The position numbers were made by a program, and so were the translations under genes. From Pantoea phytobeneficialis (GTDB taxonomy: Bacteria > Pseudomonadota > Gammaproteobacteria > Enterobacterales > Enterobacteriaceae), in contig NZ_CP024637.1 in the NCBI RefSeq assembly GCF_009728735.1, positions 1 through 64,000 of the forward strand: a stretch of 64,000 bases of DNA, given 5' to 3'. The notes under the pieces are model-generated. The model did not search any database. It was not told the origin of the DNA and saw only the letters and a list, made by a program, of their open reading frames with translations. Position 1 is the stretch's first letter. Every line of letters starts with the position of its first letter. Below, in pieces: positions 26,453 through 34,753 of the stretch.

Positions 26453-28045
26453 GTGGCGATTTACCTGATGTTACTGCGCACCACCGGTGCGCTGTTTTTT
26501 CTCGCGCTCGGTTGTAGCGTGGTGGGCGGTTTAAGCAATGCCGGACTACTGGCGCTGATCAATCAGGGACTCAACGCCAGCGATGCGCAACGTTTACAGC
26601 TGGCGTGGCAATTTGCCCTGCTGGCGTTACTGATGCTTGGTACCCGCACCCTGAGTCAGTCGCTGTTTATGGCAATGGGGCAGCGTAGCAAAGCACAGTT
26701 GCGCCGGATGCTGGTGCAGCAGGTGGCCGATGCACGCTACGCCGATCTGGAGACACACGGCATGCCGCGCGCGCTCAGTATCCTGACGCAGGATCTCGAT
26801 CAGGTGGTGGTGTTTTTTGTCTCGCTGCCCGCGTTCATTATGTCGCTGGCGGTGATTGTCGGCTGCATGGCGTATTTGGGCTATCTGTCGCTGCCGGTGA
26901 TGGCGATTGCTATCGTGACCGTATTTATCGGCTCGCTGGGTTACAGTTGGGTGCATCGCCGCGCTCTGCAACTGATGCGTCAGTCACGCCAGCGCGAAGA
27001 AACCCTGACTGGCGATGTTAACGCGCTGTTCAGCGGAGCCAAAGAACTGCGCCTGCACGCCGCACGCAAACAAGCGTTTCTGCACAACCGCTTGTTTACC
27101 ACCATTGAACAGGTACGCGTCGAGCGCACACGCGGTTATGTGTTGTACTCGCTGGCGAACATCTGGGCCAGTGTGTTCTTTTTTGCTTTTATCGGCGTGG
27201 TGATGTTTTTGCTGGCGCAGGTGCTGGATCTGCGTGGCGCAGTGCTTTCGGGTTTCGCGATGGTGTTTCTTTATATGATTGTGCCGATTGAGAGCACCCT
27301 CTCCACTTTGCCAAGCCTGACGCTGACCCAGGTTGCCCTGAAACGCATCAATACCATGCAGCAGCAACTGCCGCCGGAGCAAACTCACTTCGACACACCA
27401 CCGTCGACCTTTCACACGCTGGCGCTGCGCGACCTGATCTATCATCACGGCACACCAAACGGCTTTCAGGTTGGGCCGATTTCATTGCAATTCACCCCCG
27501 GCGAGCTTGTATATCTCACCGGGGGCAACGGTAGCGGCAAAACGACCCTCGCCCGGCTTATCACCGGCCTGTATCAACCTGATGGCGGCGCGTTGCTGCT
27601 CGACAATGTCGCCGTCACCGACGCCAACCGCGCGCGCTATCGCCAGTTGTTCTCGGCGGTGTTTAACGATTTTCATCTGTTTGATGATTTACAGGGGATT
27701 GCGACTGCGCGCTGGAATGACGAGGCGCAGCAATTGCTGACGGCCTTGCAGCTACAGCACAAGGTCACACTGGAAAACGGCGTGTTTTCCACGCTGGCGC
27801 TTTCCACCGGACAGCGCAAACGGCTGGCGCTGCTGGTGGCATGGCTGGAAGATCGTCCGTTCTATCTGTTTGACGAGTGGGCCGCCGATCAGGACCCGGC
27901 GTTTCGCGAGGTGTTTTATCATCAACTGTTGCCCGCGCTTAAAGCCCGCGGCAAGACGGTGCTGGTGATCACCCATGACGATCGCTATTTTCACCTCGCC
28001 GATCGCTGCCTGAAACTGGAACTGGGCCAATTGATTAACGCTTAA
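26453..28045 (+). CDS. Cyclic-peptide exporter-type ABC transporter (YojI/PvdE/SyrD family)
   Basis: 530 residues: six membrane helices in the first 300, then an ATPase with Walker A GGNGSGKTT, signature LSTGQRKR, Walker B FYLFDEWAADQDP and THDDRYF. This matches the YojI/PvdE family that exports microcins or siderophore precursors. The start is a GTG with AGGAGATGAGG in front. It follows the FhuB-like gene by 8 nt. It may export or recycle the siderophore after iron release. It is unlikely to replace FhuC because its ATPase is fused to exporter helices. Confidence 0.88.
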   Translation: MAIYLMLLRTTGALFFLALGCSVVGGLSNAGLLALINQGLNASDAQRLQLAWQFALLALLMLGTRTLSQSLFMAMGQRSKAQLRRMLVQQVADARYADLETHGMPRALSILTQDLDQVVVFFVSLPAFIMSLAVIVGCMAYLGYLSLPVMAIAIVTVFIGSLGYSWVHRRALQLMRQSRQREETLTGDVNALFSGAKELRLHAARKQAFLHNRLFTTIEQVRVERTRGYVLYSLANIWASVFFFAFIGVVMFLLAQVLDLRGAVLSGFAMVFLYMIVPIESTLSTLPSLTLTQVALKRINTMQQQLPPEQTHFDTPPSTFHTLALRDLIYHHGTPNGFQVGPISLQFTPGELVYLTGGNGSGKTTLARLITGLYQPDGGALLLDNVAVTDANRARYRQLFSAVFNDFHLFDDLQGIATARWNDEAQQLLTALQLQHKVTLENGVFSTLALSTGQRKRLALLVAWLEDRPFYLFDEWAADQDPAFREVFYHQLLPALKARGKTVLVITHDDRYFHLADRCLKLELGQLINA

Positions 28046-28730
28046 GGCGCTCCCCTGCCTTTTCGCTCGCCGCACGACGGCGGGCGATGAACGCGGCCAT
28101 CTGCTGTTGGGCCTGTGTCAGCCTTTCCGCTGAAGCGCTGCGCGGTGAACCGCTATCGAAAGGCGGTGCGGGGTCGTATTCCATCTGCAACTGAATAGCC
28201 TCCGCCGCATCACGTCCCAGGAGTTCCTCAGCCACCGTCAGCGCAAAATCGATGCCCGAGGTGACACCCGCACCGGTAATACGGTTGCGGTCACGCACCA
28301 CTCGCTCTTGCACCGGCGTTGCGCCAAACAAACTGAGCTGATCAATCGATCCCCAATGTGAAGTGGCGCGATAGCCCTGCAACAACCCTGCCGCCCCTAA
28401 CACCAGCGACCCGGTACAAACCGACGTGACCCACTGCGCGTTTTCCGCCACACGACGCACAAAGGCCAACGTCTCTTCATCGTCCATCAGGGCAATCTGG
28501 CCCGGCCCGCCGGGGATACAGATCAGATCCAGCGGTGGGCAATCCGCGAAGGTGGTCGTCGGCAACATAGTCAGACCACGGTCAGACATCACGGGCTGAC
28601 GGTCTTTCCATACCAGATAGTTGCTGACGCCTGGCATACGGGCAAACACTTCCCACGGACCAGTCAGATCAAGTTGCGTCAGTTCCGGGAAAAGCAGCAG
28701 ACCAATATTGAAGGGGGTGGACATTGCCAT
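28035..28730 (-). CDS. DJ-1/PfpI family protein, isonitrile-hydratase-like
   Basis: 231 residues with a glutamine-amidotransferase-like fold. The nucleophile elbow is SVCTGSLVLGAAGLL, followed by RATSHW, the signature of the cyclohexyl-isocyanide hydratase (InhA) branch. FNIGLLLFPELTQLDLTGPWE is the family start, and no AraC domain is fused. The ATG at 28730 has GGAG 6 nt upstream. A longer frame to 28862 would read through a palindromic repeat. Its end overlaps the convergent exporter by 11 nt. The substrate is not known. Confidence 0.85.
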   Translation of the reverse strand: MAMSTPFNIGLLLFPELTQLDLTGPWEVFARMPGVSNYLVWKDRQPVMSDRGLTMLPTTTFADCPPLDLICIPGGPGQIALMDDEETLAFVRRVAENAQWVTSVCTGSLVLGAAGLLQGYRATSHWGSIDQLSLFGATPVQERVVRDRNRITGAGVTSGIDFALTVAEELLGRDAAEAIQLQMEYDPAPPFDSGSPRSASAERLTQAQQQMAAFIARRRAASEKAGERLKR

Positions 28731-28796
28731 GAGCGACTCCAGGGAGGGAATTATCGACTTATCATGGACTTGTTTGGGGAAAGTTGCATCCTGATT

Positions 28797-28854
28797 CGTA
28801 GCGGCGCGATTTATCGCGCGTTGTTTAAACAGCGCGATAAATCGCGCCGCTACG
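28797..28854. repeat. Perfect 23-bp inverted pair of palindromic repeats
   Basis: The left arm begins CGTAGCGGCGCGATTTATCG and the right arm is its exact reverse complement, separated by GTTGTTTAAACA. It lies between the symporter stop and the DJ-1 gene start, both on the minus strand. Confidence 0.85.
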
Positions 28855-28863
28855 CAATACACG

Positions 28864-30390
28864 TTAATTCAGTACCGGTTTCGCCATCGGTTGGGCCGGG
28901 CGTTCTGCCAGCGCAAACAGCTCATCAACCCGCGCTTTCTCTTTTGCATCCACCGGCACCAGCACACCGCAGGCGACAAACACCAGCAGGTTACCCGCCA
29001 GGCCAACAATGCCGCTGGTAAGTGAGCCAAGCACCGGGATGTCATCCGGGAAAAACACCGTCAGCACGATCGCAATAATGATGCCGGTCATCATCCCCAG
29101 CAGCGCGCCCTGCTTGTTGCCAAAGCGACTGAAGATACCGAAGAACAGCGGCACCGCCAGTTGGATGATCCCCTGATAGGAGATCTGCGCCAGCAACTGC
29201 AAACGCGAGTAGTTAAAGGTGAAATAAGCCAGCAGCGCTGCCGCTGCAATAAACACCACCATGCCGGACTTCGCCAGTACCGTCAGTTGACGATCGCTGC
29301 GCGGCTTATTCCAGGTAGCAAGATCGTTGGCAAATTGCGTACCGCACACCTGCACACAACCATCAACATGGCCGATACTCGCCGCCAGCACAATCACCAG
29401 CGCCAGTGCCAGCAACCACGGACCGCCCTGATCAAACAACGCCGTGAAGAAACCGTTCTGCGGATTGGCCTGCACATTGGGATCCTGGCTCACCGCCGTA
29501 GCGAACAACATCAGAATGGCGTAGAAACCGCCCACCAGCAGGATTGTCAGCAATGTCCCCTTCTTTACCGCACGAATACCGCTGGCGGTGTAAATGCGCT
29601 GGAAACTCATTGGCCAACACATCGAACCAACCACACCGGTAAAAATCAGGCTGAACATATACCAGGGGCCGTAATGGGAGCCTTCTGCACCCGGAATCTG
29701 CAACATCGCAGGCGGCAGTGACGATAGCTGACCAAAGCTGTGATCACCGCTGAACAGCAGTACTACGCAAACCAGCGCACCGAGGCCATAGGCGATAATC
29801 CCCTGATACATGTCGGTCATAATCAAACCACGCATACCCATGCTGACGGTCCAGTACTGACGCACCAGGATCAGCAGCACGCCGGCGATCAGACAGGTGG
29901 TCACGCCCCAGCGGCCAAAGCTGGCGAACTCCACCAACAGCGCCAGTGCCTGAATTCCCATCACCACCCACGGGAAGACACAAATGATGCCGATAATTGA
30001 CGCCACTCGTTTCACCGCCGGGCTGTTGTAGCGCATACCCAGCAGGTCGGGCTGCGTGGTCAAATTAAAGTGTTGCCCCCACTTCCAGGCACGCCGCGCC
30101 ATCAGGTACATCGCGGTGACGCCGAGCGTTGAGTAAACCGCGCCATAGAAGCCAATCACGCCGCTGACCGACAGCGCAAAAAACGCGGTAAAGGTTGCGC
30201 CCGGCCACCAGGAGTTGGTGTAGCTCATGGCGATGTACCAGGGACCGTAAGAGCGTCCACCCACTGCATAATCGGAAAACGAGGTGCTTTTACGGTTCGT
30301 GGTATACAGGACAGCAATCATGATCGCCAGAAATAAACCGATCATGCCAAAGGTAATTAAATAATGTGGTTCTGCGGTGCTAATTTTCAT
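28864..30390 (-). CDS. Sodium:solute symporter (SSS family)
   Basis: 508 residues with about 13 membrane helices. The early SFSDYAVGGRSYGPWYIAMS segment is typical of pantothenate/proline-like SSS carriers, and a later helix pair holds the sodium site region ASIGHVDGCVQVCGTQFAND. Its ATG overlaps the end of the small membrane-protein gene by 4 nt. Located in a cluster with two choline-kinase-like enzymes and two amide-cleaving enzymes, it probably imports their substrate, perhaps an amide, carbamoyl compound or amino alcohol. Confidence 0.88.
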   Translation of the reverse strand: MKISTAEPHYLITFGMIGLFLAIMIAVLYTTNRKSTSFSDYAVGGRSYGPWYIAMSYTNSWWPGATFTAFFALSVSGVIGFYGAVYSTLGVTAMYLMARRAWKWGQHFNLTTQPDLLGMRYNSPAVKRVASIIGIICVFPWVVMGIQALALLVEFASFGRWGVTTCLIAGVLLILVRQYWTVSMGMRGLIMTDMYQGIIAYGLGALVCVVLLFSGDHSFGQLSSLPPAMLQIPGAEGSHYGPWYMFSLIFTGVVGSMCWPMSFQRIYTASGIRAVKKGTLLTILLVGGFYAILMLFATAVSQDPNVQANPQNGFFTALFDQGGPWLLALALVIVLAASIGHVDGCVQVCGTQFANDLATWNKPRSDRQLTVLAKSGMVVFIAAAALLAYFTFNYSRLQLLAQISYQGIIQLAVPLFFGIFSRFGNKQGALLGMMTGIIIAIVLTVFFPDDIPVLGSLTSGIVGLAGNLLVFVACGVLVPVDAKEKARVDELFALAERPAQPMAKPVLN

Positions 30391-30656
30391 GATACTTCCT
30401 CATCCGCGGGAATTTCGCCAAAAGCACATTCAGCGAGATACATCACCCATAATCCGACGCCAAGAAATACCGCAATAGAAAGCCAGTAGATAATTGGCAA
30501 CGGAACGCCAAGAAATAACGCACCGCTTCCGCTGACGCTTAAATATAACGGTGGACAAAGCGCCAGAAGTAATAACGCCAGCAGATAGATGGCAAAGATT
30601 TTATTTTTGATGCTTATGCGGGCACGCAACTGTTGTGCCATGATCATGGTACTCAT
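30387..30656 (-). CDS. Small two-helix membrane protein paired with SSS symporter
   Basis: 89 residues with two hydrophobic segments (about 21-41 and 52-72) and a charged C-terminus ending PADEEVS. Small DUF3311-like or DUF485-like partners commonly precede SSS genes and are thought to be accessory subunits. The precise family is uncertain. The overlap with the symporter start (ATGA) supports a joint complex. A 93-nt gap separates it from the kinase gene upstream. Confidence 0.75.
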   Translation of the reverse strand: MSTMIMAQQLRARISIKNKIFAIYLLALLLLALCPPLYLSVSGSGALFLGVPLPIIYWLSIAVFLGVGLWVMYLAECAFGEIPADEEVS

Positions 30657-30749
30657 AATCCCCTCCGAAATTTACAATGACGGTGTGCGCACTCCTTTAC
30701 CTGCTGTCAGACAGCCTTCCCCTGTGGTGTTAAAAAATAAATAAGATGA

Positions 30750-31688
30750 TTACAGTGCGCGCAACCAATTTTCCCAGTCGGGATGGTTTAATACGCTACG
30801 GGCGCGCAACTCTTTCCAGCGGCCATATTTAGAAAAATCGAAATCAATATCCGCGACCTGATGCTGAATAATTGCCCAGGTTGACCACTTCATATCGGCA
30901 AGATATTTATGGATTTGCACGCGAGCAAATATCGCGCCATCCACCCTACCAAAATAATCCTCCAGCAATTCAAGCTCAATTTGTGGCGTAAAGAACATCT
31001 CACCGAACCATAATGCCAGTTCATAACAACGATCGTTATTCGAGGCATATTCAAAATCGACCAGCCGAATATCATTGCTGGCATTGAGCATAAAATTGCC
31101 CGCCAGAGTGTCATTCATACAGGGCACGCGATCAATACCCGCCGCTTCCAACGCCTGTTGTGCACGTTGTGCCTGTTTATGCAGCCACACCGCATCGGCA
31201 GAGAATGGCGCATTCAGGGCGCGCACCTGTTCGATATGTTCGTTCAACATAGCAAACACCGTTTTGTCCTCGGTGAGCAGCGGCTGATCGTTAAAACTCT
31301 TCAACGCGTGCAGCGCCCGATGGCGAACCGCCTGCTGTTGAAAGTCGAGATTGGAGGAGGCACGCCAGCCGTCGATAAACTCAAAAACCTCGACCCCCAG
31401 CTCGCGCAGATAAGCGACCACCGGCACGCCGTAACCGGTTTGTGCCGCTTTCAGGCTGGCTTCATGTGCCGTGTCGCGGTTAATAAAACGTTCCGTGCCT
31501 TCGCCGGGAATTTTGACGAAATAAGCACAGGGCGCACCTTCCACCGCAACATGCCAGTTGGCGTTGGAAATCCCGCCGCTTACCGGACGATAGTGGATGG
31601 TTTTATTCTGCCAGCCTGACATCGCGGCGATCGCCTGTTCCAGACGCTGTTCCTGCCAACTGACGGCTTGTCCGGGTTGTTTACTCAT
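30750..31688 (-). CDS. Choline-kinase-like phosphotransferase with altered Brenner motif
   Basis: 312 residues of the APH/choline kinase fold. The nucleotide loop is PVSGGISNANWHV. The catalytic loop is CMNDTLAGNFML, where the usual His of H-N-D-x4-N is Met but Asp and Asn are kept. The metal motif is LVDFEYA. Family members phosphorylate choline, ethanolamine, aminoglycosides or sugars. The start is the ATG at 31688, which overlaps the preceding kinase by 4 nt; a longer frame to 31829 lies inside that gene. With its twin it may phosphorylate a substrate released by the amidase and carbamoylase. Confidence 0.85.
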   Translation of the reverse strand: MSKQPGQAVSWQEQRLEQAIAAMSGWQNKTIHYRPVSGGISNANWHVAVEGAPCAYFVKIPGEGTERFINRDTAHEASLKAAQTGYGVPVVAYLRELGVEVFEFIDGWRASSNLDFQQQAVRHRALHALKSFNDQPLLTEDKTVFAMLNEHIEQVRALNAPFSADAVWLHKQAQRAQQALEAAGIDRVPCMNDTLAGNFMLNASNDIRLVDFEYASNNDRCYELALWFGEMFFTPQIELELLEDYFGRVDGAIFARVQIHKYLADMKWSTWAIIQHQVADIDFDFSKYGRWKELRARSVLNHPDWENWLRAL

Positions 31689-32620
31689 GCTGTCTGCTCC
31701 GCTGTCAGGGTTAACCAACGTTCGAATCGGGGATCGCGTGCGCTCTGGCGACAGCGCAATAACATCCACTGACCCAGCTTGGCAAATTCCAGCCCACGCA
31801 GGCTGGTATGGCCGTTCAGCATGCCCCACAGCGTCCAGTGATAATCATCCACCAGCGCATACAGGCGGCAGCGCGCCACATCGGCTTCGCGGCATTCACC
31901 ACGCCAGCTACGGATGGCATCGCGCCAGCGGTCATCGGTTGGCAACTGTTCATGGATTAAGGTGGCGATATCGTGCCAGGCATCACCCTGCGCCGCGTAA
32001 TCGAAGTCCAGCAGACGCCACTCCCCCTGGCTGTTCACCATCCAGTTGCTGGCGATCGGATCGCCGTGAATCAATACCGGGGTAAAAGCCGATGCATTTA
32101 ACGCCTGCCAGGCGAGATCCACGCACTCGCCCAGCCACACCATCTCCTCCGGCAGTACCACTTGTGCCTGCTGAAGTTGCTGGCGCAGGGCCAGCATGTC
32201 CTGTTGACGCGAGTGCTGAGGCAGCGGCAATGCCGCTTCATGCAAACGATCCAGGGTACGGGTCAGCGCACCAAACTGTCTCGGATCGCTGAAGTGCGCC
32301 AGCTTCGCCCAGCGAAAATCATCATCCAGCGCCGCAAAAATCAGGACGCCCGCCGCCTCATCGGCATGGCACAGCACCGGAGCAATCCCCAGCTCACCGG
32401 CCTGACGGCTGATTTCTGCGCTGCGGTGTACGTCGAGCAATGCGCGTTGGTCATCACATAACACCTTGGCATAGAAACGTTGACCGGCGCTCTCCAGCCA
32501 GAACCCCGTCCACTCGGTCGCCAGACGATGGGGGGAAGCGACACCAGCGGTGCCGGGCTGAATAATGAAGCGCTGGCCGGGCTGCCATTGCTGCAACACC
32601 TGTTCTAAACGCGCGTTCAT
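31685..32620 (-). CDS. Choline-kinase-like phosphotransferase (canonical motif)
   Basis: 311 residues of the same APH/choline-kinase superfamily as the next gene, but not a close copy. The catalytic loop LIHGDPIASNWMV is intact (His, Asp, Asn) and is followed by LLDFDYAAQGDAW. The N-terminal nucleotide region is divergent (GTAGVASPHRLAT). It overlaps the carbamoylase by 4 nt and the other kinase by 4 nt, so three enzymes are translationally coupled. Two unlike kinases in one operon may act as a pair or on different substrates. Confidence 0.85.
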   Translation of the reverse strand: MNARLEQVLQQWQPGQRFIIQPGTAGVASPHRLATEWTGFWLESAGQRFYAKVLCDDQRALLDVHRSAEISRQAGELGIAPVLCHADEAAGVLIFAALDDDFRWAKLAHFSDPRQFGALTRTLDRLHEAALPLPQHSRQQDMLALRQQLQQAQVVLPEEMVWLGECVDLAWQALNASAFTPVLIHGDPIASNWMVNSQGEWRLLDFDYAAQGDAWHDIATLIHEQLPTDDRWRDAIRSWRGECREADVARCRLYALVDDYHWTLWGMLNGHTSLRGLEFAKLGQWMLLRCRQSARDPRFERWLTLTAEQTA

Positions 32621-33891
32621 GCCGTCTCCTCCAGAAGCAGATCACTCAACAACGCCATCAGCAAATCCAGGCCACGGTGGAGATCTTCAGTGGCGGTGAA
32701 TTCACGCTCGTTATGCGATAAGCCACCCACGCTCGGCACAAACAACAAGGCGCTTGGGCAGTGATAACTCAGGCTGATGGCATCATGCCCCGCCACGCTG
32801 CGCAGCGGTATGGCGCTCAGGCCGATGCGCTCCGCCAGGTGCAGGGCGCGTTGTGCCAGCAAGCTATCCAACTGCTGGCGGGGACGGAACTGCGCCCGAT
32901 CCAGGCTGACATCGGTCGCCGTTGCCAGAGCAATCGATTGCATCTGCTGGCTGAAACTGGCGCGCAACTGATGCAGTAACGCCTCGTCGGCGGAGCGAAA
33001 TTCGATCCAGACCGTTGCTTCGGAGGTGACCACGTTGGGCGAATTGGGGGTGGTGGCAAGACGCCCCACCGAGGTATGCAGCACCTCGCCGTGACGATCT
33101 GCTTCCGCCCGCACCGCTACGATAGTCTGGGCCGCCGCCAGCAACGCATCGCGCCGACGGCTCATCAACGCCGGACCGGTATGGTTCTGCTCACCGCGAA
33201 ACGTCACCTGCCATTTCAGCGCCGCCCAGGTTTCGGTCACCACGCCAATTTGCTTACGTTGCTGTTCCAGGTGCGGGCCTTGTTCCACATGCAGCTCAAG
33301 ATAGGCGCGCAACGGCAACGGGGGTAACGCCGTGCCGCGATAACCAATCGCCTGTAATGCCGCATCCAGCGTGAAGCCATCGGCGTCGGTGCAGGCCAGT
33401 GCCTCATCCAGCGTCACCGCGCCGGTGAAAAATGAACTACCAATCAGGCTGGGCTGGAAACGTGCGCCCTCTTCATTGGTCCAGTTGACCACCGCCAGGT
33501 TGTATTGCGCCGGTTCGTTCTGCTCACGCAGTTGTCGCGCCAGCGACACGAGGGTGGCTGCCGCCGCAGTGACACCGTAGGCACCATCGAAGCGACCACC
33601 GAGCGGTTGGCTGTCGAGATGCGAGCCGCACAGCAACCAGGGAGCCCCCGGCCGCAAGGTGATCAGGCCAAAAATATTACCGATTTCATCAATCTTTACG
33701 TCAAAACCCTGCCGGGTCAGCCAGGTGCAAAAGGCATCACGCACCTGTTGATCTTCGGCGCTGGCTGTCAGGCGGTGCAGACCACCCGCCGCCGTGGCAC
33801 CAATGCGGCTGCTGAGTTCAAACAGCGCATCAAATGCCTGATAGTCGCGTGGCGTCATCCGCAGCGTTGCCGGGATGGAGGATGTTGACAT
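32617..33891 (-). CDS. M20 family carbamoylase/allantoate-amidohydrolase-type hydrolase
   Basis: 424 residues of the hydantoinase/carbamoylase (AllC/HyuC/beta-ureidopropionase) family, zinc- or manganese-dependent, which cleaves N-carbamoyl or ureido bonds. Metal motifs: CGSHLDSQPLGGRFDGAYGV, NEEGARFQPSLIGS and LELHVEQGPHLE. A late HDAISLSYHCPSALLFVPS block bears the last His. The start at 33891 overlaps the DeoR gene by 62 nt. A later ATG at 33858 would still overlap it by 29 nt. It probably liberates an amine for downstream phosphorylation. Confidence 0.88.
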   Translation of the reverse strand: MSTSSIPATLRMTPRDYQAFDALFELSSRIGATAAGGLHRLTASAEDQQVRDAFCTWLTRQGFDVKIDEIGNIFGLITLRPGAPWLLCGSHLDSQPLGGRFDGAYGVTAAAATLVSLARQLREQNEPAQYNLAVVNWTNEEGARFQPSLIGSSFFTGAVTLDEALACTDADGFTLDAALQAIGYRGTALPPLPLRAYLELHVEQGPHLEQQRKQIGVVTETWAALKWQVTFRGEQNHTGPALMSRRRDALLAAAQTIVAVRAEADRHGEVLHTSVGRLATTPNSPNVVTSEATVWIEFRSADEALLHQLRASFSQQMQSIALATATDVSLDRAQFRPRQQLDSLLAQRALHLAERIGLSAIPLRSVAGHDAISLSYHCPSALLFVPSVGGLSHNEREFTATEDLHRGLDLLMALLSDLLLEETA

Positions 33892-34627
33892 GTGCGTTCT
33901 CCAGACTTGCTACAAAAGCTGCCGGTGGCGGCACGTTGGTCACTAAGGTGTCCACCGCGCTGAACGGCAACGTGTTAATAAAAGTGCGCAGTCCAAATTT
34001 GCCTTCATCCGCCAGAATCACGCTCTGGCGGCAGTGCGTGCTCAGCACGCGCCGTAATAGCGCCTCCGGTTCTTCGTAGTCCATAAAGCCATTTTCCCGG
34101 TCCACCGCACCGATCCCCATAAAGGCGATGTCGTAATGGAACTGCCGGGCAAAATCCAGCGTATGGGGACCGATAAGTGCGTTATCGTTTCGCCTGACGC
34201 GCCCTGGTGTTAGCGTCACAGCGTTTTCGCTCTGCTGCGTCAGCAGCGTGGCAATATCCAGTGAATTGGTGACAATCTTCAGCCGCGAGAAGCGCGTCAG
34301 TTGCTGTGCCAGTGCCAGCGTAGAGGTGCCGGTATCAAGAAACAGCGCCATACCCTCCTCCACCAGCTCACTTGCCAACTGCCCCATGCGCAGTTTGGCG
34401 CGCGGTTTGATACGGCTGCGAATTTGCAGCGGCTGTTCCTCGCTTGGCACCGGCAAAATCGCCCCACCGTGCACCCGGCGCAGCACGCCCTGCTCCTCCA
34501 GATACTTCAAATCGCGGCGGATGGTCTCTTCCGATACCACAAACTTCTGCGCCAGTTCAGTGACGCGCACCCGTTTGTCGTGGCTCAATACCCGTTTGAT
34601 CTCATCGAGTCGCGGCTGGTTAATCAT
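33830..34627 (-). CDS. DeoR-family transcriptional regulator
   Basis: 265 residues. An N-terminal helix-turn-helix (RVRVTELAQKFVVSEETIRRDLKYLEEQG) precedes a sugar-phosphate-isomerase-like effector domain. That domain has LFLDTGTSTLALAQ, VTNSLDIATLL and a late ILADEGKFG. DeoR proteins usually sense phosphorylated sugars or related metabolites, which suits an operon with two kinases. It is the second gene of the cluster, after the amidase, and overlaps the carbamoylase. Confidence 0.9.
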   Translation of the reverse strand: MINQPRLDEIKRVLSHDKRVRVTELAQKFVVSEETIRRDLKYLEEQGVLRRVHGGAILPVPSEEQPLQIRSRIKPRAKLRMGQLASELVEEGMALFLDTGTSTLALAQQLTRFSRLKIVTNSLDIATLLTQQSENAVTLTPGRVRRNDNALIGPHTLDFARQFHYDIAFMGIGAVDRENGFMDYEEPEALLRRVLSTHCRQSVILADEGKFGLRTFINTLPFSAVDTLVTNVPPPAAFVASLENAHVNILHPGNAADDATRLSGI

Positions 34628-34686
34628 ACTTACCCTTCTGTTTCTGCGGCGAAAACCGCAGTATACCCGTCCCCTGCCTCTGCCTT

Positions 34687-34749
34687 GCGCGATAAATCGC
34701 GCCGCTACAAAAGATCGCGCGTTATGGTCGCGGCGCGATTTATCGCGCG
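34687..34749. repeat. Paired GC-rich palindromic repeats
   Basis: GCGCGATAAATCGCGCCGCT in the first half and CGGCGCGATTTATCGCGCG in the second, in opposite orientation. They separate the amidase stop (34754) from the DeoR gene and so may differentially end or stabilise transcripts within the cluster. Confidence 0.8.
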
Positions 34750-34753
34750 ACGT

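Noticed and set aside
28797..28854. Possible CRISPR-like or attachment-site repeat
   Set aside because: The units are facing palindromes at scattered intergenic sites, not regularly spaced direct repeats with unique spacers, and no cas gene is present.
31688..31829. Extended start of the choline-kinase-like gene
   Set aside because: Lies inside the preceding kinase gene. The ATGA overlap at 31685-31688 is the usual coupling.
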